Positions 5,670-6,383 of a DNA stretch of 6,383 nucleotides are shown here, in pieces. Origin of the DNA: an uncultured Micrococcales bacterium (GTDB lineage: Bacteria > Actinomycetota > Actinomycetes > Actinomycetales > Microbacteriaceae); assembly GCA_903820955.1 (NCBI GenBank), contig CAIJJH010000180.1, positions 1 to 6,383 on the forward strand. The letters are read 5' to 3'. The notes under the pieces are model-generated. The model was not told the DNA's origin. It ran no database searches and saw only the letters and a list, made by a program, of their open reading frames with translations. Within the stretch, counting starts at the first letter, position 1; each line of letters starts with the position of its first letter. A program made the position numbers and the translations under genes.

Positions 5670-5940
5670 TGAAATCCTTGGTCGAAATCTGGAGGGGAGC
5701 AACGGGAGTGGCGGTTGCCTTCGAACGACTTGCACCAACCGAGTTTGCTGCCACCACTGCAAAGTATGGCAGTAGAACAGCGCCGGCAATGAATACAAAA
5801 CGCATCCAGCCGTCGATGGCCACGGCTAAGAAGATGCAGGCAACTCTGATGATCATGGCGACCGTGTATTGGATAAAACGATTGCGACGTTCGAGTTCGG
5901 GGGAGAGCTCTACCGACGTAACACTTGTGCGCTTTGCCAA
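5650..5940 (-). CDS. DUF3099 domain membrane protein
   Basis: A 96-residue protein with a short charged N-terminus (SPELERRNRF, 13-22), two hydrophobic membrane segments (about 24-42 and 46-66) separated by a short DGW turn (43-45), and a Ser/Ala/Thr-rich tail. The pattern R-x-C-x3-A-x3-D-G-W and GAVLLPYFAVVAAN (53-66) matches the actinobacterial DUF3099 family as I recall it. The function is unknown. The start is TTG at 5940-5938: an in-frame TAG lies just upstream, GGAGG (complement of 5947-5951) precedes it by 6 bases, and the next Met (residue 29) is inside the first membrane segment. It is the first gene of a - strand unit with the small Cys/His protein and SURF1, which suggests an unproven connection to respiratory-complex assembly or the membrane. 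Confidence 0.88.
   Translation of the reverse strand: MAKRTSVTSVELSPELERRNRFIQYTVAMIIRVACIFLAVAIDGWMRFVFIAGAVLLPYFAVVAANSVGASRSKATATPVAPLQISTKDFIDASPK
5675..5679 (-). promoter_or_regulatory. Ribosome binding site deciding the start of the 63-residue gene
   Basis: AAGGA on the - strand, 5 bases before the TTG at 5669. It lies inside the last codons of DUF3099 and is the main evidence for choosing this start over the far upstream ATG. Confidence 0.65.
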
Positions 5941-6034
5941 AACTTGCCTCCGAGACTAAGTTACCTCGCGAATGGTCGCGACTAGACTTAAACACAACTC
6001 ACCGAGTGAACAAAATCTTCCAAGAAAGAGCAAA
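5941..6034. promoter_or_regulatory. Divergent intergenic region between DUF3099 and fabG
   Basis: These 94 bases should hold promoters for both directions. The DUF3099 ribosome site GGAGG is at 5947-5951 (complement). A short inverted repeat CGCGA-ATGG-TCGCG lies at 5967-5980 and could be an operator half-pair or a small hairpin. TAGACT at 5983-5988 is a possible but weak -10 for fabG, and AAGAAAGAG (6022-6030) is a modest ribosome site before its ATG. I find no convincing -35 in either direction. Confidence 0.35.
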
Positions 6035-6383
6035 ATGACCACACCGAGAACAGTTCTGGTCACCGGCGGCAATCGCGGTATCGGTAGAGCAATCGCCGAA
6101 GAATTCGTCGCCCAAGGCCACCGTGTCGCAGTTACGGTGCGAAGTGGCGAAGGGCCAGTCGGAACCATGAGCGTGGTTGCCGATGTAACCGACGGCGCTT
6201 CTCTCGATGCAGCCTTCGAAGCGATTGAGGCCAAGCTAGGGCCAGTCGAGGTCTTGGTTGCTAACGCAGGCACCACCAAGGACATGCTGCTTATGCGCAT
6301 GACCGACGAAGACTTCGAAGAAATCCTCAATGTAAACCTCAGCGGAGCGTTTCGGGTCGTTCAGCGTGCCACCAAGGGCATGG
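6035..6383 (+). CDS. fabG: FabG/MabA-type 3-oxoacyl-ACP reductase (3' end beyond window)
   Basis: FabG is a short-chain dehydrogenase that reduces 3-oxoacyl-ACP with NADPH in type II fatty acid synthesis, in the cytosol. The first 116 codons are present. The Rossmann cofactor loop TGGNRGIG is at 10-17, followed by a basic Arg (R14) consistent with NADPH preference. DVT is at 50-52, NAG at 77-79, and LLMRMTDEDFEEILNVNLSGAFR at 85-107 includes the conserved structural/catalytic Asn (N101). The Ser-Tyr-Lys catalytic residues fall outside the window. The wording VLVTGGNRGIG, GPVEVLV and LMRMT closely resembles mycobacterial MabA/FabG1 as I remember it, so an orthologue of that enzyme is likely; a different SDR reductase is the alternative. 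The ATG follows a modest AAGAAAGAG ribosome site. Confidence 0.9.
   Translation, partial: MTTPRTVLVTGGNRGIGRAIAEEFVAQGHRVAVTVRSGEGPVGTMSVVADVTDGASLDAAFEAIEAKLGPVEVLVANAGTTKDMLLMRMTDEDFEEILNVNLSGAFRVVQRATKGM

Noticed and set aside
5478..5798. 106-codon - strand reading with an ATG at 5798
   Set aside because: The part upstream of 5669 runs through DUF3099 in another frame and has low-complexity, shadow-like composition. Only the last 63 codons are supported, with their own ribosome site and TTG.
5956..6330. 124-codon - strand reading opposite fabG
   Set aside because: Ser/Thr/Arg-rich shadow on the opposite strand of a clear SDR-family gene, with no recognisable domain.

Overview
The window looks like a chromosomal, housekeeping-type segment from an actinobacterium, most likely a Microbacteriaceae-like member of moderate G+C. 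This rests on gene content and order: a sufD / Rieske ferredoxin / sufC / sufT cluster, then an ABC-F ATPase of the actinobacterial Rv1473-like type, SURF1, a DUF3099 membrane protein and a MabA-like FabG. From memory this order recurs in that family; no database search was possible. There are no mobile elements, CRISPR arrays or rRNA genes, and I found no tRNA.

Region 1 (1-2413, + strand) is the distal part of a suf iron-sulfur assembly operon. It holds SufD (5' end outside the window), a small Rieske-type [2Fe-2S] ferredoxin, the SufC ATPase and a MIP18/DUF59 assembly factor (SufT-like). The genes touch or overlap, and the run ends at a perfect 13-bp stem terminator. The ferredoxin gene carries a single-base frameshift between its two cluster-binding motifs, so as read it cannot hold the cluster.

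Region 2 (2425-4697) has bioY (- strand, convergent with suf across the shared terminator) and, divergent from it, an ABC-F protein of the translation-factor / ribosome-protection superfamily. Their starts are separated by an 80-bp intergenic region.

Region 3 (4690-5940, - strand) is a compact three-gene unit transcribed as DUF3099, a 63-residue Cys/His protein, then SURF1 (cytochrome c oxidase assembly). The 63-residue gene is easily missed because it starts with TTG and overlaps both neighbours. The SURF1 and ABC-F genes overlap tail-to-tail inside an 18-bp perfect palindrome, which makes both proteins end in Ser-Leu-Ser.

Region 4 (6035-6383, + strand) is the first 116 codons of a FabG/MabA-type 3-oxoacyl-ACP reductase, divergent from DUF3099 and running off the window.

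Four consecutive genes (ABC-F, DUF3099, the small protein and SURF1) appear to start with TTG. For three of them an in-frame stop just upstream leaves no other reasonable choice. I see no clear new defence or mobile system. The most interesting items are the small Cys/His protein coupled to SURF1 and the split ferredoxin.
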